Origin: Acidobacteriota bacterium
Lineage (GTDB): Bacteria > Acidobacteriota > HRBIN11
Assembly: GCA_030550225.1 (NCBI GenBank)
Contig: JAUQPV010000104.1
Location: 1-8,168 of the forward strand
Reading direction: 5' to 3'
DNA length: 8,168 nucleotides
The position numbers and the translations under genes are program-made. The notes under the pieces were generated by a model. The model was not told the DNA's origin. It did no database searches and saw only the letters and a program-made list of their open reading frames with translations. Of the stretch, positions 1 through 5,393 are shown piece after piece (position 1 is the first letter of the stretch; each line of letters opens with the position of its first letter).

Positions 1-71
1 GTCCATGCCGGACCGGCGACCACCGACAGAAGGGTCATGAGGGTGAGGATCGGTAGGCTACGGAGACGCAT
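1..71 (-). CDS. Exported protein, N-terminal fragment (signal peptide only)
   Basis: Read on the minus strand, an ATG at 71 opens a frame that runs off the window edge after 23 full codons. The peptide begins MRLRSLPILTLMTLL and continues SVVAGPAW: two arginines, a hydrophobic stretch of about 15 residues, then small residues (AGPA) suitable for signal peptidase I. This looks like a secretory signal peptide. The start is supported by a strong Shine-Dalgarno (GGAGG, complement of 78-82) six bases upstream. The mature protein lies outside the window, so its function is unknown. The gene is divergent from sdhC. Its start codon is inside a predicted hairpin (63-108), described separately. I am fairly sure this is a real gene start, and know nothing beyond its export. 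Confidence 0.7.
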   Translation of the reverse strand, partial: MRLRSLPILTLMTLLSVVAGPAW

Positions 72-298
72 AGAGCCCCTCCCTTGCAGGTAGGATGGCT
101 ATGCGCTCTCGGGACCCCGGCCGTCTCACTCGAGACTGGATACACAAATTGCGGGTGAGAGAGGCTCTACGCCTCGCTTGGGGGAAATACACCCCGACGT
201 CACCTCGGACGTCTCGGGTCCTGGCTTCCAGGGGGAATGCGTGGCTCCAAAACCCCAGCCTGTTCCCTGAGAGGGGACCCAGGAACCCGTAGCCTACC
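52..298. repeat. Perfect 12-bp inverted repeat, widely spaced
   Basis: GGTAGGCTACGG at 52-63 and its exact reverse complement CCGTAGCCTACC at 287-298 flank the first 220 bases of the divergent gap. The left copy lies in the signal-peptide codons of the minus-strand gene. The match does not extend beyond 12 bases. It could be a pair of protein-binding sites or chance. No other copy was noticed in the window. Confidence 0.35.
63..108 (-). promoter_or_regulatory. Predicted mRNA hairpin enclosing the Shine-Dalgarno and pairing the start codon of the minus-strand gene
   Basis: In the minus-strand transcript, GAGCGCATAG (complement of 99-108) can pair with CTATGCG-T-CTC (complement of 63-73). This gives a ten-pair stem with one bulged base. 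The ATG at 71-69 lies in the 3' arm, and the GGGAGGGG Shine-Dalgarno sits in the 25-base loop. Such an arrangement could limit initiation until the stem melts or is bound. The pairing is seen directly; a regulatory role is inference. Confidence 0.35.
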
Positions 299-392
299 AG
301 AAGCCGTATCCCAATGTCAAGTTCGGGGTTGCCTCTTATGGGGTTAGCCCCATTTTCCTATCTCCGGATAAAGGCGACCGGCCTGACCTATA
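72..392. other. Divergent intergenic region upstream of the sdh cluster
   Basis: No convincing gene was found here. The open frames at 95-292 and 314-628 lack Shine-Dalgarno sequences, and their products are arginine- and proline-rich with no recognisable motif. The region holds the hairpin of the minus-strand gene, one arm of the 12-bp inverted repeat, and two GACGTC palindromes spaced 14 bases apart within 195-213. A terminator-like hairpin lies near 338. No clear sigma-70 promoter for the minus-strand gene could be picked out. Confidence 0.5.
338..356 (+). terminator. Short terminator-like hairpin ahead of the sdh promoter
   Basis: ATGGGG (338-343) pairs with CCCCAT (348-353) around a TTAG loop, followed by a run of four T at 353-356. 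The six-pair stem and short T run make it a weak intrinsic terminator at best. It lies about 40 bases before the sdh promoter, so it could insulate the cluster from upstream read-through. Confidence 0.3.
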
Positions 393-421
393 TTTTCACG
401 CTTGGACGAACCTGCTATAAT
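393..421 (+). promoter_or_regulatory. Sigma-70 type promoter with extended -10 for the sdh-prp cluster
   Basis: A perfect TATAAT (416-421) is preceded by TGC (413-415), making a full extended -10. At 17 bases upstream, TTTTCA (393-398) matches four of six bases of the -35 consensus. Transcription would start near 428, leaving a leader of about 55 bases before sdhC. No other comparable promoter was seen between the plus-strand genes, so the five genes may be one operon. The motif match is direct; promoter activity is inferred. Confidence 0.75.
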
Positions 422-470
422 GCGGTGCCTATCATGCGATGCTCGATTCCAGGTCCCGATCCCGAAGGCC

Positions 471-477
471 GGAGGTG
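471..477 (+). promoter_or_regulatory. Shine-Dalgarno that fixes the sdhC start
   Basis: GGAGGTG (471-477) lies seven bases, counted from GGAGG, before the ATG at 483. The frame stays open upstream to a TTG at 402 and an ATG at 420. Those codons lie before or within the -10 box and have no Shine-Dalgarno, so 483 is the chosen start. Confidence 0.8.
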
Positions 478-482
478 TTCCC

Positions 483-839
483 ATGATCTATCGGGGTGGC
501 ATCGGGCAATGGGCGTATGTCCTCCACCGGCTGACCGGCGTGGGAATCCTGCTCTTTTTACTCATGCATATCGTGGATACCTTCATCGTGCGAATTCACC
601 CGGAGACATATACGCGCCTCATTCGTGACGTCTATGCGGCGCCCTGGTTCAAGCCCTTCGAGGTCGCCCTGGCGGCGGCCGTCCTGTACCACGCCCTGAA
701 TGGGATCCGTATTGTCCTAATCGACTTTTTCGACATGCCGAGCGTGTATCACAAGCGCCTATTCGGGGCCGTTCTCTTCTTGTTTGTCTTGCTCTTCCTG
801 CCTGGCGCGTATTTCCTGCTTCGGCCGCTCTTTTCATGA
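483..839 (+). CDS. sdhC: Succinate dehydrogenase membrane anchor, cytochrome b subunit SdhC
   Basis: This 118-residue protein anchors succinate dehydrogenase in the inner membrane and carries heme b and part of the quinone site. The N-terminus has the anchor signature GQWAYVLHRLTGVG (residues 8-21). Three hydrophobic helices lie near residues 17-38, 58-81 and 92-113. The second ends in HALNGIRIVLID (70-81), matching the family pattern H-x3-G-[IL]-R-x4-D. Its His70 corresponds to the heme-ligand histidine of E. coli SdhC. A second membrane histidine (His29) in helix 1 fits two-heme (type A) enzymes, though that is inference. Length is normal for the family. sdhD follows after 15 bases. The start at 483 is set by the Shine-Dalgarno at 471-477. 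Confidence 0.92.
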   Translation: MIYRGGIGQWAYVLHRLTGVGILLFLLMHIVDTFIVRIHPETYTRLIRDVYAAPWFKPFEVALAAAVLYHALNGIRIVLIDFFDMPSVYHKRLFGAVLFLFVLLFLPGAYFLLRPLFS

Positions 840-854
840 AACAGGAGGGACGTC

Positions 855-1223
855 ATGGCCGAGCGTGTAAACCGCTTTGCCGTCGGGTCCGGCGGCTGGG
901 AACTGGCCAGTTGGTACTTCATGCGGCTTTCGGGCATCCTCTTGCTGGGGCTGGCCTTGGGCCATTTGGTCATCATGCATGTCCTGCACGGCGTGGAAAC
1001 TATCGACAGCGCGTTTGTCCTGGGCCGTCTGGCGAACCCCGTCTGGCAGGTCTACGACTGGCTTTTACTGACCCTGGCGCTTCTGCACGGTTTCAACGGC
1101 CTGCGCATCATCATTGACGACTACGTCCACGCGTCCGCCTGGCGGATGACGCTTCAGTCGATCGGGTATATCGCGGCCTTTCTGGCCTTTGTCGTCGGGT
1201 CCGTCGTCATCTGGGCGGCGTGA
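855..1223 (+). CDS. sdhD: Succinate dehydrogenase hydrophobic membrane anchor subunit SdhD
   Basis: The 122-residue second membrane anchor of succinate dehydrogenase pairs with SdhC to hold heme and quinone. Three hydrophobic segments lie near residues 25-46, 65-87 and 100-120. His37, His42 and His45 are in or at the end of the first; the second carries LLHGFNGLRIIIDDY (76-90) with His78. This motif is nearly the same as the HALNGIRIVLID motif of SdhC, suggesting the two anchors are distant paralogues. The start ATG has AGGAGG at 843-848, six bases upstream. Spacing and order (sdhC, sdhD, sdhA) fit one transcript. The gene ends at the edge of a heptamer-repeat gap before sdhA. Confidence 0.9.
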   Translation: MAERVNRFAVGSGGWELASWYFMRLSGILLLGLALGHLVIMHVLHGVETIDSAFVLGRLANPVWQVYDWLLLTLALLHGFNGLRIIIDDYVHASAWRMTLQSIGYIAAFLAFVVGSVVIWAA

Positions 1224-1235
1224 TGCGGGATGGAA

Positions 1236-1326
1236 TTTCGGATTGCGGATTGCCGAACGCCTAACGTCTCAATGCGCAATTCGCAATCCGCAATTCGCGA
1301 TCTCATCCTGCGTCCTGCATCCTGCT
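1236..1326. repeat. Degenerate 7-bp tandem array filling the sdhD-sdhA gap
   Basis: The gap reads as thirteen 7-bp units in unbroken phase. First come units like TTGCGGA (1236-1263), then one odd unit. These are followed by inverse-sense units AATGCGC, AATTCGC, AATCCGC, AATTCGC (1271-1298), one odd unit, and three TCCTGCN units (1306-1326). The first block is close to the reverse complement of the second: CGGATTGCG (1239-1247) matches CGCAATCCG (1282-1290). The transcript could therefore fold into a long imperfect hairpin. The array stops just before the sdhA Shine-Dalgarno (AAGGA, 1328-1332). Confidence 0.75.
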
Positions 1327-1339
1327 GAAGGAACATGCC

Positions 1340-3073
1340 ATGGTCCGATATCACCGTTATGATGCCGTGATCGTCGGCGCCGGGGGCGCCGGTCTGAGTG
1401 CGGCCCTTCATGCGAGCGGGGCCGGGCGAGTCGCCGTCCTCAGCAAGTTGTACCCGACCCGTTCTCATACGGGAACGGCCCAGGGGGGCATCGGCGCCGC
1501 TCTGGGGAACATGGAGGAAGACCACTGGGAATGGCACATGTACGATACGGTTAAGGGGAGCGACTACCTGGCCGACCAGGACGCCGTCGAGATCCTGTGC
1601 CGGGAGGCGATCGACGCTGTCTACGAGCTGGAGCGCATGGGCCTGCCCTTTGACCGTACGCCGGACGGCCGCATCGCCCAACGCCGTTTCGGGGGCCACA
1701 CGCGGGAGTATGGCAAGGCGCCCGTCATGCGGTCGTGCTATGCCGCCGACCGCACGGGCCACATGATCCTACAGACTCTCTATCAGCAGTGCATTAAACG
1801 AGAGGTCCAGTTCTTTAACGAGTACCTCGTCCTGGACGTCCTGATCCACGATGGCCAGGCTTGTGGAGTCGTCGCCTGGAACATCCAACAGGGCGGCCTG
1901 GAGGTCTTTCACAGCAAGGCCGTGCTCTTTGCGACGGGGGGTTGCGGCCGCATCTACAAGGTCACTAGCAACGCCGTGTCCCTGACGGGCGACGGGATGG
2001 CCGTCGTCTTCCGGCGGGGCATCCCCCTCGAGGACATGGAGTTCTATCAGTTTCACCCGACGGGCATTTACAAGATGGGCATCCTCTTGTCGGAAGCCGC
2101 CCGCGGCGAGGGCGGCATCCTGCGGAATGGCCTCGGCGAACGCTTCATGGAACGCTACGCCCCGACCATCAAGGACCTGGCGCCTCGAGATATCGTCTCC
2201 CGGGCCATCTACCTGGAAATCCGGGAAGGCCGGGGCGTCCACGGCCGGGACTATGTCCACTTGGACCTGACCCACCTGGGCCGGGAGGTCCTCGAAAAGA
2301 AGCTCCCGGACATCACCGAATTCGTCCGGACGTACCTGGGCCTCGACCCGGCGCGGGACCTCATCCCGATTCAACCGACGGCCCACTATGCCATGGGTGG
2401 CATCCCGACAGACGTCCACGGCCGGGTCGTCGTCGACGCCCAGAACACGCCCCTGCCGGGACTGTATGCGGCTGGCGAGGTCGCCTGTGTGTCGGTCCAC
2501 GGTGCGAACCGCCTGGGGACGAACTCCCTGGTCGACATCGTGGTCTTTGGCCGTCGGGCGGGCAAGCATATGGCCCGCTTCGTCCAGGAGACGGACTGGC
2601 CGCCTCTGCCACCGAATCCCACGGAGCTGGCCGAACATCTGATAGCCCACTTCTTGCGGGGCGGCGGGACCGAGTCCGTCAGTCGGATTCGGGACGAGCT
2701 CCAGACGGTCATGATGGAGGACGCCTCCGTATTCCGCACGGAGGCCTCCCTACGGCACGCCTGGGACGTCCTCCGGGGTCTCCGGGAGCGGTATTGCCGG
2801 TCCGGTATCCAGGACAAGGGCCAGGTCTTCAACTTGGACCTGGTCGAGGCCCTCGAACTGGGCTTCCTGCTGGACTGTGCGGAGGCCCTCGTCGCCTCGG
2901 CTTTGTTCCGGACCGAAAGTCGCGGCGCCCACTACCGGGAAGACTATCCCCAGCGGGACGACGTGAATTGGCTGAGGCACACGCTGGCCTTTCGGCAGGA
3001 CGACGGTACCATCCGGCTGGATACTAAGCCGGTCGTCATCACCCGATTTATGCCCCAGGAGCGGAAGTATTAA
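1340..3073 (+). CDS. sdhA: Succinate dehydrogenase flavoprotein subunit SdhA
   Basis: This 577-residue catalytic subunit oxidises succinate to fumarate and passes electrons through covalent FAD. Residues 8-18 form the FAD-binding DAVIVGAGGAG loop. SHTGTAQGGIGAALGN (42-57) contains His43, the expected covalent FAD ligand. Substrate-site residues are all present: His239 and Thr241 in FHPTG, Glu257 in RGEGG, Arg283 in APRD, His349 in HYAMGG and Arg391 in ANRLGTNSL. The C-terminal domain has the usual RTESRGAHYREDYPQRDD (524-541). Length is close to E. coli SdhA (588). AAGGA at 1328-1332 precedes the ATG by seven bases. The missing neighbour is notable: sdhB does not follow, and the next gene is prpB-like. 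The covalent His43 and the two-subunit anchor favour the succinate-oxidising enzyme over fumarate reductase. Confidence 0.97.
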   Translation: MVRYHRYDAVIVGAGGAGLSAALHASGAGRVAVLSKLYPTRSHTGTAQGGIGAALGNMEEDHWEWHMYDTVKGSDYLADQDAVEILCREAIDAVYELERMGLPFDRTPDGRIAQRRFGGHTREYGKAPVMRSCYAADRTGHMILQTLYQQCIKREVQFFNEYLVLDVLIHDGQACGVVAWNIQQGGLEVFHSKAVLFATGGCGRIYKVTSNAVSLTGDGMAVVFRRGIPLEDMEFYQFHPTGIYKMGILLSEAARGEGGILRNGLGERFMERYAPTIKDLAPRDIVSRAIYLEIREGRGVHGRDYVHLDLTHLGREVLEKKLPDITEFVRTYLGLDPARDLIPIQPTAHYAMGGIPTDVHGRVVVDAQNTPLPGLYAAGEVACVSVHGANRLGTNSLVDIVVFGRRAGKHMARFVQETDWPPLPPNPTELAEHLIAHFLRGGGTESVSRIRDELQTVMMEDASVFRTEASLRHAWDVLRGLRERYCRSGIQDKGQVFNLDLVEALELGFLLDCAEALVASALFRTESRGAHYREDYPQRDDVNWLRHTLAFRQDDGTIRLDTKPVVITRFMPQERKY

Positions 3074-3080
3074 CGAGAGT

Positions 3081-3128
3081 AGGTGGGCCGATAGGCAGGT
3101 TGGCAGATGGGCAGGTGAGCAGATGGGG
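3081..3128 (+). repeat. Degenerate 8-bp tandem array in the sdhA-prpB gap
   Basis: Six 8-bp units in phase run from 3081 to 3128, with consensus AGRTGGGC. The last four alternate AGG- and AGA-starting units (AGGTTGGC, AGATGGGC, AGGTGAGC, AGATGGGG), giving a 16-bp super-period. The final units merge into the GGAGGAG ribosome-binding site of prpB. Unlike the other three gaps, no inverted partner array was found. Confidence 0.75.
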
Positions 3129-3133
3129 AGGAG
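3127..3133 (+). promoter_or_regulatory. Shine-Dalgarno that decides the prpB start
   Basis: GGAGGAG (3127-3133) sits just before the ATG at 3136. Counted from GGAGG, the gap is four bases, slightly short. An in-frame TTG at 3100 lies inside the repeat array, and an in-frame ATG at 3163 has no Shine-Dalgarno, so 3136 is preferred. Confidence 0.65.
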
Positions 3134-3135
3134 CC

Positions 3136-4041
3136 ATGGTGTGGCTCGTGACGTCTCCGCCGATGGAACCCCCGGCCCGGCAGTTGCGGCGTCTCCTGGC
3201 GACGGGGGACGTCCTCGTGGCACCCGGCGTTTTTAACGCCCTCGTCGGCCGGATCGCCCAACGCCTGGGATTTCGCGTTCTGTACTTTTCGGGTGCCGCC
3301 TTTTCGGCGAGCCTGGGCCTGCCGGACTTGGGCCTCTTCACGCTGAACGAACTGGCCGACGCCGTCCGCTGGGTCGTCCGGGCGACGGGCTTGCCCATCA
3401 TCGTCGATGCCGACACGGGGTTCGGCGAAGCCCTCAACGTCCTGCGGACGGTCCGGGAACTCGAGGCCGTCGGGGCGGCGGCCGTGCAAATTGAGGACCA
3501 GGTCCTGCCGAAGCGGTGCGGCCATCTCGAAGGGAAGGAGGTCATCCCGGCCGAGGCGATGGCCGAGAAGGTCGCCGCCGCCGTCCAGGCCCGCCAAGAA
3601 CTCCTCGTCGTCGCTCGGACCGACGCCCGGGCGACCCACGGCCTGGAGGAGGCCATCCGCCGGGCCCGTCTGTACCGCGAAGCCGGGGCGGATATCATCT
3701 TTCCGGAGGCCCTGACGTCCGAGGCCGAATTTCAGGCTTTTGCCGAGGCCGTCCCGGGTCCCCTCCTGGCCAACATGACCGAATTCGGCAAGACGCCCTA
3801 CATCAAGGTCGAACAGTTCCGACGGTGGGGGTATCAAATCGTGATTTTCCCCGTGTCGGCCCTCCGGGTCGCCGCTCGGGCCGTCGAGGATTTTCTGCGA
3901 GACCTCCGGGACAAGGGTACGCAGGTCGACTGGCTCGACCGGATGCACACCCGGGCCGAGCTGTACGATCTCATCGAATACGCCGACTACGAGGCCATGG
4001 ACCGGCGTCTGGCGGCTTCGTCGGAGCAAGACGGGCCGTGA
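3136..4041 (+). CDS. prpB: Methylisocitrate lyase, isocitrate lyase/PEP mutase family
   Basis: This 301-residue cytosolic lyase probably cleaves 2-methylisocitrate to pyruvate and succinate in the methylcitrate cycle. Motifs in order are YFSGAAFSASLGLPDLG (residues 50-66, substrate loop), DADTGFG (91-97, Mg-binding aspartates), and QIEDQVLPKRCGH (118-130) with catalytic Cys128. Then come ARTDA (160-164), FPEA (189-192), NMTEFGKTP (213-221) and the C-terminal ELYDLIEYADYE. The KRCGH motif marks the isocitrate/methylisocitrate lyase branch, not PEP mutase. NMTEFG-TP and the length (E. coli PrpB is 296) favour PrpB over isocitrate lyase. A related lyase such as dimethylmalate lyase cannot be excluded. 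The downstream neighbour, a citrate/methylcitrate synthase, and upstream sdhCDA support the assignment: the product succinate is the substrate of SdhA. Confidence 0.85.
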   Translation: MVWLVTSPPMEPPARQLRRLLATGDVLVAPGVFNALVGRIAQRLGFRVLYFSGAAFSASLGLPDLGLFTLNELADAVRWVVRATGLPIIVDADTGFGEALNVLRTVRELEAVGAAAVQIEDQVLPKRCGHLEGKEVIPAEAMAEKVAAAVQARQELLVVARTDARATHGLEEAIRRARLYREAGADIIFPEALTSEAEFQAFAEAVPGPLLANMTEFGKTPYIKVEQFRRWGYQIVIFPVSALRVAARAVEDFLRDLRDKGTQVDWLDRMHTRAELYDLIEYADYEAMDRRLAASSEQDGP

Positions 4042-4049
4042 GCCCGGAG

Positions 4050-4098
4050 GGCCATCCCGGCAGTAGGGCAGTAAGGCCATCAGGCAGTCCGGTGATCA
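4050..4098 (+). repeat. Degenerate 8-bp tandem array, forward arm, prpB-prpC gap
   Basis: Six 8-bp units begin nine bases after the prpB stop. GGCCATCC plus one extra base is followed in phase by GGCAGTAG, GGCAGTAA, GGCCATCA, GGCAGTCC and GGTGATCA. The family consensus is roughly GGCMRTMN. A stray copy, GGCAGTCCGG, recurs at 4182-4191. The inverse arm is at 4204-4235. Confidence 0.7.
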
Positions 4099-4203
4099 GC
4101 CGAAGCCCATCAAGATGCCAGGTGTCGCGCCGACTTCCGAATTCCAGAAGGCCGGCCCGTGACGTCCATGGGGGTGATTCGGGCAGTCCGGCGACGACCC
4201 CAC
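4099..4203. other. Spacer between the two repeat arms
   Basis: About 105 bases of mostly non-repetitive DNA. It includes a GGCCGGCC palindrome (4150-4157) and one stray GGCAGTCCGG unit at 4182-4191. No promoter, terminator or gene was recognised. Confidence 0.4.
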
Positions 4204-4235
4204 CTATGGCCTTATGGCCTGACCGCCCTATTGCC
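4204..4235 (-). repeat. Degenerate 8-bp tandem array, inverse arm, prpB-prpC gap
   Basis: Four in-phase units (CTATGGCC, TTATGGCC, TGACCGCC, CTATTGCC) are reverse-complement relatives of the GGCAGTAN/GGCCATCA units at 4050-4098. The two arms face each other across about 105 bases, so the transcript could form a long imperfect stem. The array ends a few bases before the prpC Shine-Dalgarno. Confidence 0.7.
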
Positions 4236-4241
4236 CTACTT

Positions 4242-4252
4242 AAGGAAGGAGG
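4242..4252 (+). promoter_or_regulatory. Double Shine-Dalgarno before prpC
   Basis: AAGGA (4242-4246) is eight bases from the ATG at 4255 and well placed. AAGGAGG (4246-4252) is a stronger match but leaves only two bases. Together they select the ATG at 4255 over an ATG at 4159, whose extra residues are only translated repeat DNA. Confidence 0.7.
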
Positions 4253-4254
4253 CC

Positions 4255-5391
4255 ATGACCGAACTCTTACCCTACAGCCCGGGACTCGAGAATGTCATTG
4301 CTACGACGACCCGCATTTCGTACCTGGACGTCGAGCACGAGCAGATCGTCGTCCGGGGGTACGACCTCATCGAGCTGGCCCGAAAGCGACCGTACCTCGA
4401 CGTGGCTTATCTGCTCCTGTACGAGAAGCTCCCCGACGCTGATGAGGCGGCCGCCTTCCGGGCGGCCCTCCGGCAGGAAGCATCCCTTCCGGACGAGATG
4501 TACCGCTTATTGAGTCTATTCCCTAAGACGACGGACCCGATGGATGCCCTCCGGACGGGCCTCTCATTCCTGGCCGGCTATGAGGACCCGGCGTTTTTGG
4601 CCGACACGTCCCGCGAGGCCAACCTCCGGAAGGGCATCCGCATCCTGGCCAAGGCGCCCATCGTTGCCGCCAACGCTTACCGGGCCCTCCAGGGCCAGGC
4701 CTTCGTTAAGCCCGACCCGGCCTTGGACTTTTCGGAAAACTTCCTGTGGATGATCCTGGGCCGGCGTCCCGACGACCAGGCCGTGCGGGTCTTCGACACG
4801 ATCCTGACGTGCTACATCGAGCATGAGCTCCCGAACTCGACCTTTGCGGCTCGGGTCATCGCCTCGACGTTATCGGACATCTATGCGGCCGTCGTCGGGG
4901 CCGTCGCCTCTCTCAAGGGACCCCTCCACGGAGGGGCCAACGAGGCGGCCATCCGGATGCTCTTGGAGATTTACGAGCAGGGCGGGGCCGCCCGGGCCGA
5001 GGCCTATGTCCTGGACAAGCTCCGGCGCAAGGAACGTATCATGGGCTTCGGTCACCGGGTCTACATGCGGCGGTACGACCCCCGGGCGCTTCTGCTTCGG
5101 GACTTCATCCCGCTCCTGGTCGACCGTCGACCCGAGGGTCGGGAGCTCTATGCGATTTACCAGACGGTCGAGGCCGTCATGGCCCGGGAGAAGGGGATCC
5201 ATCCGAACACGGACTACCCCATCGGGTTTCTGCTGTACCTGATGGGGGTCCCCATTCCGTTGTACACGCCGATCTTCCTGTGCGCCCGGGTCGCCGGCCT
5301 CATCGCCCACGTCGTCGAACAGCACGAGAACAACCGCCTGTACCGGCCTCGTGTCCTCTACGAAGGCCCCCGGGGCCTTTCTGTCCCATAG
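4255..5391 (+). CDS. prpC: Citrate/2-methylcitrate synthase
   Basis: This 378-residue enzyme condenses an acyl-CoA with oxaloacetate. The N-terminus PGLENVIATTTRISYLD (9-25) followed by VVRGYDL is the standard start of short bacterial citrate synthases. Catalytic residues are present: His225 in LHGGANE, His267 in GFGHRVY and Asp320 in NTDYP. HELPNSTFAARV (190-201) and TPIFLCARVAGLIAHVVEQ (338-356) carry the usual oxaloacetate-site residues, including Arg345, and Arg361 follows in NNRLYRP. Length fits the 370-390 class. Sequence motifs alone do not separate citrate synthase (citZ/gltA) from 2-methylcitrate synthase. The prpC name rests on adjacency to the prpB-like lyase, and GHRVY with YDPRA is also seen in true citrate synthases. 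The first codons resemble the upstream repeat (see findings). The last codons overlap a palindrome at 5363-5379. Confidence 0.85.
   Translation: MTELLPYSPGLENVIATTTRISYLDVEHEQIVVRGYDLIELARKRPYLDVAYLLLYEKLPDADEAAAFRAALRQEASLPDEMYRLLSLFPKTTDPMDALRTGLSFLAGYEDPAFLADTSREANLRKGIRILAKAPIVAANAYRALQGQAFVKPDPALDFSENFLWMILGRRPDDQAVRVFDTILTCYIEHELPNSTFAARVIASTLSDIYAAVVGAVASLKGPLHGGANEAAIRMLLEIYEQGGAARAEAYVLDKLRRKERIMGFGHRVYMRRYDPRALLLRDFIPLLVDRRPEGRELYAIYQTVEAVMAREKGIHPNTDYPIGFLLYLMGVPIPLYTPIFLCARVAGLIAHVVEQHENNRLYRPRVLYEGPRGLSVP
5363..5380 (+). terminator. GC-rich palindrome overlapping the prpC 3' end
   Basis: AAGGCCCC (5363-5370) and GGGGCCTT (5372-5379) form a near-perfect palindrome inside the last codons of prpC, followed by TTTCTGT. 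As RNA it would fold with a small loop and a poor T tract. It may be part of an operon-end terminator or an RNA 3'-end stabiliser. Selection on the codons for EGPRGL could also explain part of it. Confidence 0.35.
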
Positions 5392-5393
5392 GG

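Noticed and set aside
402..421. TTGGAC at 402-407 as the -35 box
   Set aside because: Only eight bases separate it from TATAAT. TTTTCA at 393-398 gives the proper 17-base spacing, and the extended -10 reduces the need for a -35.
95..628. Plus-strand open frames at 95-292 and 314-628
   Set aside because: No Shine-Dalgarno, biased arginine/proline composition, no motif. The second overlaps sdhC in another frame.
1154..1762. Minus-strand open frame of 202 codons over sdhD/sdhA
   Set aside because: Antisense shadow of sdhA. Part of it is only translated heptamer repeat (for example QSAIRNS).
1769..2650. Minus-strand open frame of 293 codons inside sdhA
   Set aside because: Mirrors the GC-rich codon pattern of sdhA, which has all its catalytic motifs on the plus strand. 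No motif or ribosome site.
3100..3135. Longer prpB start at the TTG at 3100
   Set aside because: The added residues are encoded by the 8-bp array, and the start lacks a Shine-Dalgarno.
3070..4080. Minus-strand open frame of 336 codons over prpB
   Set aside because: Shadow frame of the well-supported prpB. Its N-terminus and C-terminus are made of translated repeat DNA.
4050..4239. CRISPR array in the repeat-rich gap
   Set aside because: Units are 8 bp, degenerate and directly adjacent with no unique spacers, and no cas genes are present.
4159..4254. Longer start for the citrate/methylcitrate synthase at 4159
   Set aside because: The extra 32 residues translate repeat units (PYGLTALLPY) and do not match the family N-terminus. 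The ATG at 4255 has the ribosome-binding site.
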